Positions 21,371 through 32,037 of a stretch of DNA of 64,000 nt are shown here, one piece after another. Source of the DNA: Excoecaria cochinchinensis (taxonomy: Eukaryota > Streptophyta > Magnoliopsida > Malpighiales > Euphorbiaceae); the NCBI GenBank assembly GCA_947683425.1, contig CANTUQ010000043.1, forward strand, positions 13,472,501-13,536,500. Direction: 5' to 3'. Numbering within the stretch: position 1 is the first letter of the stretch; every line of letters begins with the position of its first letter. Under the pieces are notes generated by a model. That model ran no database searches, was not told the origin of the DNA, and was given only the letters and a program-made list of their open reading frames with translations. Both the position numbers and the translations under genes were made by a program.

Positions 21371-23838
21371 TGTAACAACCCAAAAAGGGCCTAGTCAGAA
21401 TTTGCGTGATAAGTGAAAAAATTAAGGGTATTTCAGTAATTTGAGTAAGAGAAAATTTGGATAATAAGGACTTAATTGCAAAATTTAAGTTAATATTATT
21501 AAGTGTAGCAATTATCTAGTGAGGTAAGAGTATGGTACCAAGGATTAATGTGTTTATTATGGAATGTATCTAGTGGATTTTGTGTATGGTGCTTTGTTAA
21601 AGGGTTAGTCAAGATATGGACATTTGGGAGCATAGGAGTGTGACACATGGCTTTGGTAGGTGGGCATTAAATGAAAAAGGATGAGAGAGGGAAGGGAATG
21701 CAGAAAAAGAGAAGAAGCTTCCCGTGGAAGCTATTTTGCCCCTCTTTCCTTACTTTCCCGTTCTCTCTACTCTCCCTTTTCTTCATTTTTCTGCTCTCCA
21801 TCCACTCTTGTGTGCTTCCTTGAGTGTTTGAAGTTGGATTTCCTGAGATAAGAGCTGATTGTTAAAGGTAAGTGCATGGATCTTTAATTGGGTTCTTCTT
21901 CTTCTTCCTCTTCGATTTTCTGGTTTTGATAAGTTGGTGTAATGGCTTGACTTAAGTGTGTGTTGACTGGGCTTTTGTGTAAGAATCGAAAGATAGAAGA
22001 AAGAGCAAGGGAAAGAAGAAAGTGGTGTCTTGAAGGGTTATGGATTGAAGCGGCATTTTTTTGAGGTTTGGGAGTGTTTTTGCCCTCTTATCTCTTTGGA
22101 TCACTTATGTGTTATGCTTAAATTTCTGATGATCTTGAGTGTTAAATTATGTATAAATGCATGTATTTGATTGAGTGAATTGTTGGTTTGGCATGATTTA
22201 AGTTGTAGTGATTTGCATATAAGTGTAGTGAAGTAGTGTAGATTATGATTTTGCTAGTTTTTGTGTTTTAAATTGTAATTTCTTGTTTAAATTAAGTGTA
22301 TTTCGATTATAACATATCTTGGTATGTGTTGGAGTGAAGAGGTAAGTGTTAGTGTATGATTGAGTGGATTTGTGTTGGTTGTGTTGGGAAAAAGTGCAGT
22401 GAAATGCAAGATTCTGGCCAATTCTGGGCTCTGTCGCGAGCGCGACAGAGTGCGAAAATGCACTCTTGTTGCTGAGGAGCCCTCTGTCGCGAGCGCGATG
22501 CATATTGCGAGCGTAACAGAGAGCTCGGTAGGCCGTGCTGCAGCGAGCCGAGCCCCAGCGCGAACGCGCCTGCGAGTACGATCGCGAAGGGGAAGTGCCC
22601 GGTCTCTGTCGCGGGCGCGACGTTCGTCATGAACGCGACAGAGCTCGATATTGCGAGCGTGCTTCGTCGCAAGCATGCGACGGGGTACCTTGCTCTCTGT
22701 CACGAGCGCGATGCACGTCACGATCGCAATAGAAGCGCTTCCTGCCTACCATGTTTTTCGAAGTGATTCTTGTGCCCCATTTTGCACGGTTTCTCACTAT
22801 TACACGGTGTACGGTTTTGCTTATGCGTTAATGATATATTGTTCTAGTGTTATAATAGTGGATATTTAAATGATAGAGTTTGGATTTGTGTCCTTGAATT
22901 TAATTCAAAGTACTGTATTTGTAGGTGAGTAGTTCAGCCTGAAGTGTTAAGGTAGTGGATAATTAAGCATGCTTAAGAAGGGTTAGTGAGTGCAGCTGCC
23001 AGTGTTGACCCCGTTAGGGTCTTTCGGCCGACCTCCGAGATGGTCATTCTGATAGTGAAAATATTTTTTTTGAGACTCCGGTCTCCCGTGCCACCTTTAG
23101 GTATAAAAAGTATTTCAAGGCTTCGGTCTCCCGTGTAATGTTACCGTATACTCCACCAGTGAAATTCAGGCTATTGTTTGAAGATTTTGGTATTTGTTTA
23201 GTGAAGTGTTATGAATATCGTATGACTCTAGTTAGTGTAATTGCTTAGTGTTATGAATATCGTGTGACTCTAGTTAGTGTAATTGCTTAGTGCTCTCTTT
23301 TATCAATTTTGATTTCATATAGTGATTCTTGACTTACATATCTCTGTCCTCTGATACTTAGTGAATTTTGTATGTTGATGCATGTTTACATTTGTGTATT
23401 AATGCATGATATTTGTATAGCATTCTGTTGTTTTGTTTCCTCCCCACTAAGAGTTATCGCTTAGCACGGGTTCTTTTCCCGTGTAGGTTGCAAGATTTTA
23501 GGTTCCCGTTCGACTCGCGCATCTGCAGGCTGGCCACATAGGAGTAGAGTTATTTATTTTTGTCTCCTCCCGTAATTCTTTTTGTATATGTATTATTATT
23601 TTCAAATAGTGGCATATGTAATTTTGTAAAGCATTTAAGATGTAATCTTTTGAATATTGTATATAACGTATATTTTGATTATATACGATACATGATTTTC
23701 TATTATTATTATTATTATTAGTGAATGCTTCAGCTTAGTGCACGTGTGTATTGTTATGCATGTATGTTTTACCGTGTCATGAGTGAGTGTCGGTAGCGCA
23801 ACCGGCATCTTTCCAACGGGGGTGTCGAGGGTGTTACA
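21371..23838 (+). repeat. 3' LTR (2468 bp) of the gag-only element
   Basis: Runs from TGTAACAACCC to GGGTGTTACA, with Ty1/copia sequence immediately after. It carries the Tekay LTR signals in the usual order: splice-like donor (GTAAGT, 21868), CpG-rich block (22430-22733), the palindrome in the variant form TTAAGCATGCTTAA (22963) and the double hairpin (23442-23487). The flank CTAAC (23839-23843) should be the target duplication. Confidence 0.9.
22430..22733. repeat. CpG-rich inverted-repeat block in the gag-only element LTR
   Basis: Repeated CTGTCGCGAGCGCGACAG-like motifs and variants (CTGTCGCGGGCGCGACG, CTGTCACGAGCGCGATG) lie in AT-rich surroundings. ORFs across the block are by-products of its composition. 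Confidence 0.8.
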
Positions 23839-25595
23839 CTAACTGTGAATATATAACCTGTGGTTCTTCTCCGGTGATCAACTTCACCTCTAAAGTCTGC
23901 ATCTACGTAGCCTTGTACTTTTAGTTCTCCTTTGCCAAAATACAAGCACTTTTCTGTAGTTCCTCATAAATACCTCAAAATCCACTTAACTGCTTCCTAA
24001 TGAGCTTTTCCTGGATTTGACATAAACCTGCTGACAACTCCCACGACATGGCCAATGTCTGGCCTCGTACAGATCATAGCATAAATCAAAATTCCAATAG
24101 CTTAAGCATAAGGAATCGTTGCCATGGATTCCCTTTCTTCTTCCGTCTGAGGTGACTGCTCCTTAGATAGTCGAAAGTGATTAGCCAAGGGCATGTTGCT
24201 GGCTTGGCATTACTCATATTGAATCTTTACAAAACACGGTTGATGTACTTTGCTTGAGATAACTTTAAAGTCCCTTTTTGCTTATCTCTCGTGATTTGCG
24301 TCCTAAGGATCTTCTTCACTGGACCCAAATCCTTCATCTCAAATTCTTTTGACAACTGCCACTTTAAACTCTTGATATTGTCCATATCTGAACTAGCTAT
24401 TAACATATCGTCGACATAAAGTAACAAAATAATATGACTGGACTCATACCTCTTGATGTAGCAACAATGGTCAGCATTGCACCTCTGAAAATTTTCTTTA
24501 TGCATGAAACCATCAAATTTCTTGTACCATTGTCTGGGGGCTTATTTCAGACCATATAAGCTCTTCTTTAATCGATACACCATATTCTCTTTTCCTCTTT
24601 CTAAGAAACCTTCAGGCTGATGCATGTATATTTCCTCATCTAAGTCTCCGTGAAGAAATGAGGTTTTCACATCCATCTATTCACGATGTAAATTTTCACT
24701 AGTCAAAATATTCAACACAAACCTGATAGTATTGAGCTTCACTACAGGTGCAAAAATCTCAGTGTAGTCAACTCCTTCCTTTTGCTGGAATCCTTTGACA
24801 ACTAGCCGAGCTTTGTATCTCTTGGAACCATCATGGTCCTCTTTCAATCGGTACACCTATTTGTTGTAAAGTGCCTTCTTTCCTACAAGTAACTTAGTTA
24901 GCTCCCATGTTTGGTTTGAGGTCAAGGACTTCATTTCGTCTTTCGTAGCATGCTCCCACTTGTTGGCATCATGTGTTTGGCATGCTTCCTCAAAGCATTC
25001 AGGTTCTCCATCATCAATCAGTAACAGATGATTCATGTATCTCTTGTTAGGCACATGAGGTCGAGAAGACCTTTTGAATACAAGAGCTGGAGTAGTAGGT
25101 TATTGTGTGTCAGACTGCTGCTTGTTGTTGTGTTCATCTGATTCTTCTCACTGAGGACTCTCATTTGGGGCATCATCCACCTCTACATACACTGGCCCAC
25201 TCTGGTTTGAATTACATGCGTCTGTGTTATGTCTGTCTTTGTACATCACCTTTTCATTGAATATGACGTCTCTACTACGGATCATCTTTTTGTGTTCATC
25301 ATCCCAAAGGAGATAGCCAAACTCGTTTTGACCATAACCGATGAAAGTGGATTTCTTTGATTTAGGATCAAGCTTATTCCTACCTTGATCACTAATATAT
25401 ACATATGCTAGACAGCCAAAAACTCTAAGATGTGAGATTTTTACCTCTTTTTCAATCCACACCACTTCTTGTATTCTGTGCTCTAATGGTACAGATGGAC
25501 CTCGGTTGATCAAATAAGCTACAGTATTGACTGCTTCTGCCCAGAATTACTTTGGTAGACCTGACTACATACGCAAGCTTTTGGCTCTTTCTATC
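23839..25595 (-). pseudogene. Ty1/copia pol: integrase end, reverse transcriptase, RNase H (piece 1)
   Basis: Reading down from 25595: integrase end (FWAEAVNTVAYLINRGPS, HLRVFGCLAYVYI, SKKSTFIGYG), linker, then RT (DEMKSLTSNQTWEL, GVDYTEIFAPVVKL, LLYVDDMLIAS, DLGPVKKILRTQI) and the start of RNase H (GYVDADFRGEVDHRRTTGY near 23840). YVDD and the order integrase-RT-RNase H are diagnostic of Ty1/copia. Many stops and small deletions make it inactive. The 3' end is cut off by the gag-only element at 23838. On the other side the frame is split by the Tat solo LTR and resumes at 28184. Confidence 0.92.
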
Positions 25596-28178
25596 TGTGA
25601 CGCGCGCCGAACCTAGAAAAGGCCCTCGTCGAACCCGCTTTTACAATTCGAGAGATTGGTTTGCGTCTTTTGATCTTGGGTGTCATGAGACATTTTGGAT
25701 ACCTCCTTCCCAATAAAACATTGGAAAGGATCATCTAGCCTCACGACACCTCTAGGCACTTTTGAGGTATTTTGGAGTCGCCACCCAATTCACAAGAAAT
25801 CAGGAAAGGTCTCTAACCTCTATTGATCTAGACCAGAGATTGGTGTTCAGAACTTCACTCTTATTTATGTTTTGGTTGATTATAAATGAGTTTTTAACTT
25901 CCTAAAATTCTATCTCTCCTCTCACACAATTAATGCATTTAAATTAAAGCGCATCGCAAGCATTCAAAATCAATAAATAAAAGCTATAAAGAAAGCAGTA
26001 AATAAACCGATAAAAGAAAGCAATAAACACATTAAGCACACAATTACAAGAGAAATTGGGGGGGAATACAATCCCAAATAAAAGAAAGCTAAAATGAAAG
26101 TTGAGACGAAATACAATCCCAAATAAAAGATAATATTGCCCTGAAATAATTAATTACAAGGGCCCCGAAAATATATGAACATAAATTAAAAACAAACAAA
26201 CAAAATCAAACATAAAAAAGACATACATAAATCGGGGTATTCGTTTGGTTTAGGAACATTGGTTCCTTCACGCTCACTTAAAGTTGGATCGAATAGTTAT
26301 TCAATTGTTGGCTTGAAATACGGGATGAGTGATCCCATTTTGAAAAGCTTAACTTTTCATTTTATTCGTGACATTTTATATTAATTGGCTAAAATGAGGG
26401 ACATTGATCCCAATTTTATTAACAAAAATCCCGATTTAAGTTATAAAATATTTTCATGATTTTTTACCGCACATGTGCATAAAATAAAAACATTTTATTT
26501 TACAAGCAAAAATAAATACGTAAATGGATAGGAAAGGTCTCACCCAAGCGATGCGGGTTTCCTACGCGTCGTGACCCGTCTGTGTGGTCACGGGGACACT
26601 CATGCAAGGAAATTCACATTTAAATCCCCAAACAAAAAAATAACATTAAAAGATATTAGTAATAATTCTAAAAAAATTAATCAAATAAGGACAAAATAAA
26701 TATAGGACATTTAATTTAATATACAAATGATTTATATGCAAAAAGAACTAAAAACAAGTTATGCCAAAAATAAGAATAATGACAAAATCATGACAACAAT
26801 AAAATTATAGTGACAATAACAATAATTAATCATGGCATAATAGCAACAATAAAATAATAATAATAATAATAATAATGATGATGATGATATAAAATAACAA
26901 TAACAAAATACAATAAATAATAAATAATAAATACAATGATAATAATAACATGGTAATAATAGAATAATAATGTTGACAGTGGAATATAAACATGTTAGTA
27001 ATAGTATAATAAGCAAATGATGGGGTAGTGAAAATGGCCAAGACCAATGACAACAATAGTGTCACCAACAGTGGCCCAAGCAGAATATGATAATAATATA
27101 GTTATAGAAGCAAACGACAACATAGAAATAAATACTAGAAATAAATGATAAGCACAATAATAACATAAAAAATGAGATTTTTAACAGCAGTAAATAATAG
27201 GCAAAAACTAAATTAGAACGGGTCCAAAAATATTTACCCTCAGAATTTTATAGATCGAAAAAACGGTGTCTTGATCTATCTCCTTGTCAATTTTTTGTGG
27301 TAATAAACACGAAAATATTTAGAAAAAAAACCAAATTTTAACAAATAAAATTTTAGAAAATATTTTTGGTGAGATGAGTCAAGCAAAGGAAATTAATTTT
27401 CCTTGCTCAATTTAACCTCTAATCAAATTGTTCTTGAGGAAAAAAGAAGAAAGATAAAAGCTTGGGAATTCTAAGATTTTTTGCTCTCGAAGAAAATTTT
27501 GTTTTTTGCTTTAGAGAAAAATTTTTGCTCCTTCTCTTTCAAAGTCCAGCCTCTCTTACTTAAAACAAAGAATCCTTTTATTTTGCTATCTTGTCCCAAA
27601 ATGGGAAGAGACAAAATGCTCTTTTATTTTGTGTTAACCAAAAAAGACATTAAAAGATGAAACAAACTTAACAGATTGAAATATTGCCTGAAAAAATGAT
27701 GCAGGTGAAAATGACAGCACGAGGGAGCAGGCGCAGGAGTGCCCGCTGGTGAAGCAAGGCGACGTGCGCCCCTATAGGCGCATGTCGCGCCAGGCAACGT
27801 GCCCCCGAGGGGCGTGCGTCGCCCCAGAGGACGTGCGCCCGGGAGGCATGCGTCGCCCCTGGCGACGTACCCCCCTACGGGTGCACATCGCCAAGCGAGC
27901 GCACACACGTCGCCTGTGGGCGCACGCGCGCGACCCAACCCGCATGCGCAACGCGCAAATCGTACGGCAATAGTAAAAAAAGAAATAAAAAATAAAAATA
28001 AAAAATAAAAGGAATAAAGATAGGAGTAAAAATGCAAATTTTGGATTAAAATTTTTGGAGGAACAAAAGAGATTTTCGACAAGAAAAACATCATTTTTGA
28101 CACCTTTACTTGTGGCAAGTATCATTTTCATCATTGGGTAATCCTGATCTTGGACGGCCTCGGGACTCGGTGTCTACA
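25596..28178 (-). repeat. Solo LTR (2583 bp) of a Tat element inside copia integrase
   Basis: The minus strand begins TGTAGACACCGAGTCCC at 28178 and ends GGCGCGCGTCACA at 25596. It sits alone, without primer site or coding sequence. It splits the copia integrase frame between MNRTL and IERAKSLRM. The flanks read CTATC (25591-25595) and CTGTT (28179-28183), which fit one decayed 5-bp duplication: only the left version restores a normal reading frame. Inside are a short AAT run (about 26853-26876), a GC-rich block with GCGTGCGTCGCC motifs (27710-27970) and one copy of the terminal module (CCCAATAAAACATTGGAAAGG). Confidence 0.9.
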
Positions 28179-28183
28179 CTGTT

Positions 28184-29551
28184 AATGTTCGATTCATACG
28201 TTCAGCTACACCATTGTGTTGAGGAGTACCCGACATAGTTCTTTCCATTCTAATTTCATGCTCATGACAAAATTTCTTGAATTTGATGTCTTCGTATTTT
28301 CCAACATTGTCGGTCCTGAGCTTTTTAATTTTTGGCCCTGTCCCATTTTTAACCATGGTTTTCCATATCTTGAAAGCCTCAAATACATCAGACTTGTATT
28401 TTATAAAGTAAACCCATACCTTCTAAGAGTGGTTATCTATAAAAGTCAGAAGTAATGTTTCCCACCAATGGATGAGACAGATGTTGGTCCCCATACTTCG
28501 GAGTGAACAAGCTCAAGTCTTTCCTTCTTTGGAGTTCTTTTACTTGTTTGAAAGCTGACTCTTTCTACTTTCCAAGTATGCAATCTTCACGCATGCCAAT
28601 TTCTACTGATTTAAGACCTGGTAGTTTTCCCTTTGAGTGCATAATCTTCATCCCTTTCTCACTTATATGGCCAAGTCTCTAGTGCCATAGATTGGGATTT
28701 TCATTATTCGATGCGACTATAGTCAGATAACTTGCTCCTGCTGTTTTGTAAAGAGTACCACTCTTTTTACTACGAGCAACTGTCATTGCACCTTTTGAAA
28801 TCTTCCAGTCATCACCATGAAAAATTGTGGAATAGCCTTCACTAGTTAGCTGGCCTATTAAGGTTAAGTTCTTCCTTAAATCTGGAATATTTCTGACATC
28901 TTTTAATTGCCAAATAGACCCGTTCAACTTAAGCTTCACTGTACCTTTACCAATAATATCACAAGATTGATAATTACCAAGGTAGACTTTTCTAAGGTTT
29001 CCAGGGATATAATTCTCAAATAATTCTTTTTGCGAGGTAGCATGGAATGATGCTCCAGAGTCTAACACCCAAGATTCTTCCTCGCCTTCCAAAGAACATA
29101 TCAATGCATCATCTCCTCGTGAGGTAGAAGTAATATTTGCCTCTACCTTCGCCTCTTGAATCTTTGATGCACTCTTGCACTGATTTTTATAGTGCCCAGT
29201 CTTTCCATAATTCCAACACTCAATATTCTTTGAGCCTTAGGAATTACGAGGATTTCGAGACTTGGACCTCCTGCCCTTCGATTTACCACGTCCATTTCCT
29301 CTGGTTGAATTTATTCCTCTTGACTCTGTATGCAAAACTGAATAGGTTGATGATTCACCCGCCTATCTCTGTCGAATTTCTTCACTGAAAACTAGATCAC
29401 GAACATCATCGAATTTTAACTTATTGCTTCCTGACGAACTACTCACAGCCGTGATAGTAGCATTCCAACTTTCAGGTAAGGAAGACAATAGTATCAATGC
29501 GCGTGCTTCTTCATCAAATTCAATTCCAACTAAACTCAACTGGGTTGTGAC
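28184..29551 (-). pseudogene. Ty1/copia gag C-terminus, protease and integrase N-terminal part (piece 2)
   Basis: Reading down from 29551: gag C-terminal part with ARALILLSSLPESWN and a zinc knuckle, CWNYGKTGHYKNQC (near 29180-29220), then the protease motif WVLDSGASFHAT (near 29050), the GAG-preintegrase motif LWH-RLGHISEKGM (near 28670), and integrase with KKLRTDNVGKYE and HNGVAERMNRTL (28190-28350). A stop follows the LWH motif and others are scattered. The gene order gag-protease-integrase confirms Ty1/copia, most like the Tork-type elements, though I cannot fix the lineage without a tree. Confidence 0.9.
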
Positions 29552-30011
29552 TGTAACACCCCAAAACCACCCCAGTAGTTTGAGCCTGTCTGTGTCTGTA
29601 TGTGTATATTTATGTGTCGTTTGTGTGTGTCAAATTAGATTATTTATTTAATTTATGTATAGTAATTTGAGAAGAGGAGTTAGAATATAGTATAAGTGAG
29701 TGTATGGAAATAAAGTGTGAATAAGGGTTAAATTAGTATGTAAAGTAAAGTATGGGAGTAGGGTGTGACTTGGGACATGTGTCTCATTGGGAGAGTGACA
29801 TGTGGATTATGGATGGGTAAGCATTTATTGGGTTGGTGAGAGGAAAGGCAGCCAATCTCTTCTTTCCCTTGTTTTCCCGTTCTTCCTCTCCTCTTCACGC
29901 CATTCTCTTCTTCTTCTTTCTTTGTTCTTCCTTTTCTTTACATAATCTTGCTCCCACTTCCTTAATTGAGTAATTAGAGTTGATTAGCTTGTGGATTTTG
30001 GAAGCTTAAAG

Positions 30012-30195
30012 GTGAGTTGGGGTTATGGGTGTTTTAGATTCTTCTTCTTCCTCTTCTCTAGGTTTAAATATTTGTAAATTCAATTGTGGGTAGTTGTAAA
30101 ATTGATCTTGATTGTTATGGGTTTATGGTTCAGAGGAGGCTCCTAGACCTGATAAAGGAAAAGGAATCGCAAGCGGAAGCGGAGCTCGCGATTAG
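30012..30195 (+). other. Putative LTR intron (30012-30133) and codon-like block (30134-30195)
   Basis: The donor AAAG/GTGAGT (exon end 30011) is followed 122 bp later by a pyrimidine-rich stretch and the acceptor GGTTCAG. After it comes a block that reads, after two phase bases, as EAPRPDKGKGIASGSGARD then TAG. The same layout occurs at 37083-37266 in the other LTR, at 51960-52141, at 8581-8463 on the minus strand and, in a weaker form, at 21868-21983. No in-frame ATG precedes the block, so translation is not shown. Its meaning is discussed in the findings. Confidence 0.5.
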
Positions 30196-30599
30196 GAGCT
30201 AAGGAGAGAAGGTTTGGGAATTTTGTCTTTGTACACATATTTGTAGTTTGAATTGAATATTTGTGTTATTGCTTGGATTAGAATTATAAGTTGTGTATAT
30301 ATGATTGAATTTGAATTAGACATGATATGAGATGCTAGAGAATGAGTATTGTTATAGGATTTGCGAGAAAGTATGTGAATAGATGTAATTGGTATTAAAT
30401 GTGCTGTTTTGGGATTTCTTGTAATTAGACATATAATGGATTTGATTTAATTGTGATAATTGGTGATAAAGCTGGGTTTTTAAATATGTTATGAGTTGTG
30501 GATGCTTGTGTTGCTGAATTTTGAGGTTTGGAATCAATTTTGGAAGTTTGGATGTGAATTGTGTGAGAATTCTGCAGAATTTGGGCGTAAGAGCTGGAA

Positions 30600-30935
30600 A
30601 ACCCGTGTCTGTCGCGATCGCGACACTGTCGCGAGCGCGACAGAGCGCGGAGGTTTCGGCCCTCGCGTCGGCGCGAGAAGTGTCGCGCCAAAGAACTCGA
30701 GGGAGCTCTCTGTCGCGAGCGCGACCATTGTCGCGAGCGCGACAGAGTGCTCGAGCTCCGAGCTTGTGTGAGGTTCTCTTCTGTCGCGAGCGTGACAAGC
30801 TTCGCGAGCGCGACAGAAGAGAAATCCCTACGTCCTCTCGCGACCACGAGATCTCTCGCGATCGCGAGACGAGGCGGGGAAGTGTAGCTTGGCTTCTGTC
30901 GCGAGCGCGACAGTCGTCGCGAGCGCGACAGACGT
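30600..30935. repeat. CpG-rich inverted-repeat array in the Tekay 5' LTR
   Basis: About five modules of 35-40 bp, each pairing arms such as TCTGTCGCGAGCGCGAC and GTCGCGAGCGCGACAGA, at about 30608, 30708, 30778, 30836 and 30894. They are separated by 35-60 bp, in a region with far more CpG than the rest of the LTR. The 3' LTR copy is at 37671-38006. Confidence 0.85.
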
Positions 30936-31486
30936 GACTTCCAAATTGGATTTCTTCTCCTTTTTGCTTAAAGACTTGGTTTCTTTTGTATGTGCTCTGT
31001 GATGTAAAGCCTGGAAATCTAATTAAATGAATAATATGTATGTTAATTTGACAAGATTTGGTATAACCTGCTAATGTCGAATAAGTGGATAGTTAGGCAT
31101 GCCTAATAGAGTTATGTGCCGCTGCAGCTATATGTACGACTTGGACCCTGATCAGGTCCCACGAATGGATCCTCGTGATCCCTCTGTCTGAATCTTTCTT
31201 AAGATTCCACGTAAAAACGATTTGAAAACAAAATAAAAAGAATGATTTGATGCCTTCGGGTATCTATATGTATATGTGACGATACCGATACTCTCAAGTA
31301 TCTATATGTGTACTCGTTATCCACTCATTGTGATTAAGCAGGTGTCATTGTATTTTGTACAAGAACCTTTGGATGAGAATGCTAATATCTGAAGTAACTA
31401 TGTATGATTATTATGCTCATAATTGTATTGTTTTCATGCGTTTTCTGTTACCGTCACTGTGAGTGACGGTCATGCATTGTGTGTTT

Positions 31487-31530
31487 CCCCACTAAGCGAT
31501 TTCGCTTAGCACGGGTGTTTATCCGTGCAG
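31487..31530 (+). other. Conserved double hairpin near the LTR end
   Basis: CTAAGCGATTTCGCTTAG and then GCACGGGTGTTTATCCGTGC follow each other directly and form two stems. Counterparts lie at 6941 (minus), 23442, 38546 and 53568, with paired changes; degenerate ones lie at 42680 and 47234. Confidence 0.6.
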
Positions 31531-31935
31531 GTGTGGAAGGTTTTCGATTGCCTCTGGTTGGGCGTGTCGCATCGGGAAGGCCAACGCAATTAGAGTCCTG
31601 AAGTTTTATAGTATAGGCTTTCCTTCATTTTGTAATAGATGTAATGTTTTGTTAGCCCTTTTGAACAGTATACATTGGGCTTTTGTAAATTATTTCTTTT
31701 TGTAATATGATGTAATATGTAAAGAGTTTCTTTTGGTATATTAATAAAGTATACATTTTGTTCAAAATCATTCTTCTCTGTATTGAAGTTTTTAATTATT
31801 TCCGATATGTCGCTCTATATATGTAATGTTTGCATGTTTGTACTAGTGGGGTGTGACACTCCTATCTATCCAGGGAGGCCTCTCCTCCAATCTATATGGA
31901 AGTCTCCTTGGTATAGGTTGGGGTGTGACATTAGG

Positions 31936-31947
31936 TGGTATCAGAGC
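31936..31947 (+). promoter_or_regulatory. Primer-binding site of the Tekay element
   Basis: TGGTATCAGAGC lies 5 bp after the LTR end. It is complementary to the 3' end of plant initiator tRNA-Met and is intact. Confidence 0.93.
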
Positions 31948-32037
31948 AATAGGTTTAGATGTTACTGGGTTTCAGTATGTTAGTTAGTTGTTGGAGTTGT
32001 GTTGGCCTGATGCGCACTGCATTTATGTTTTGTAGTT

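Larger units (their letters stand above)
29552..31930 (+). repeat. 5' LTR (2379 bp) of the nearly intact Tekay element
   Basis: From TGTAACACCCCAAAACC to GGTTGGGGTGTGACA. It is flanked on the left by the target duplication GTGAC (29547-29551), which recurs at 38990-38994 after the other LTR. By eye it differs from the 3' LTR by one 12-bp indel (near 31460) and about a dozen substitutions, several of them C/T or G/A changes at CpG sites in the block at 30600-30935. The element is therefore young. Confidence 0.97.

Noticed and set aside
25596..28178. Minus-strand Tat LTR as one end of a complete element
   Set aside because: Copia sequence in the same reading frame continues on both sides and no second LTR or internal region is present, so it is a solo LTR.
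30600..30935. CRISPR-like pattern of short repeats with spacers
   Set aside because: The repeats are palindromic LTR modules, present at the same place in all LTRs of the family, in a plant genome.
30352..30937. ORFs of up to 148 codons rich in SRARQS or SRSRQ on both strands, repeated at 37423-38008 and 22287-22732
   Set aside because: They follow the CpG-rich inverted repeats of the LTR, appear in several frames at once and have no conserved start; not genes.
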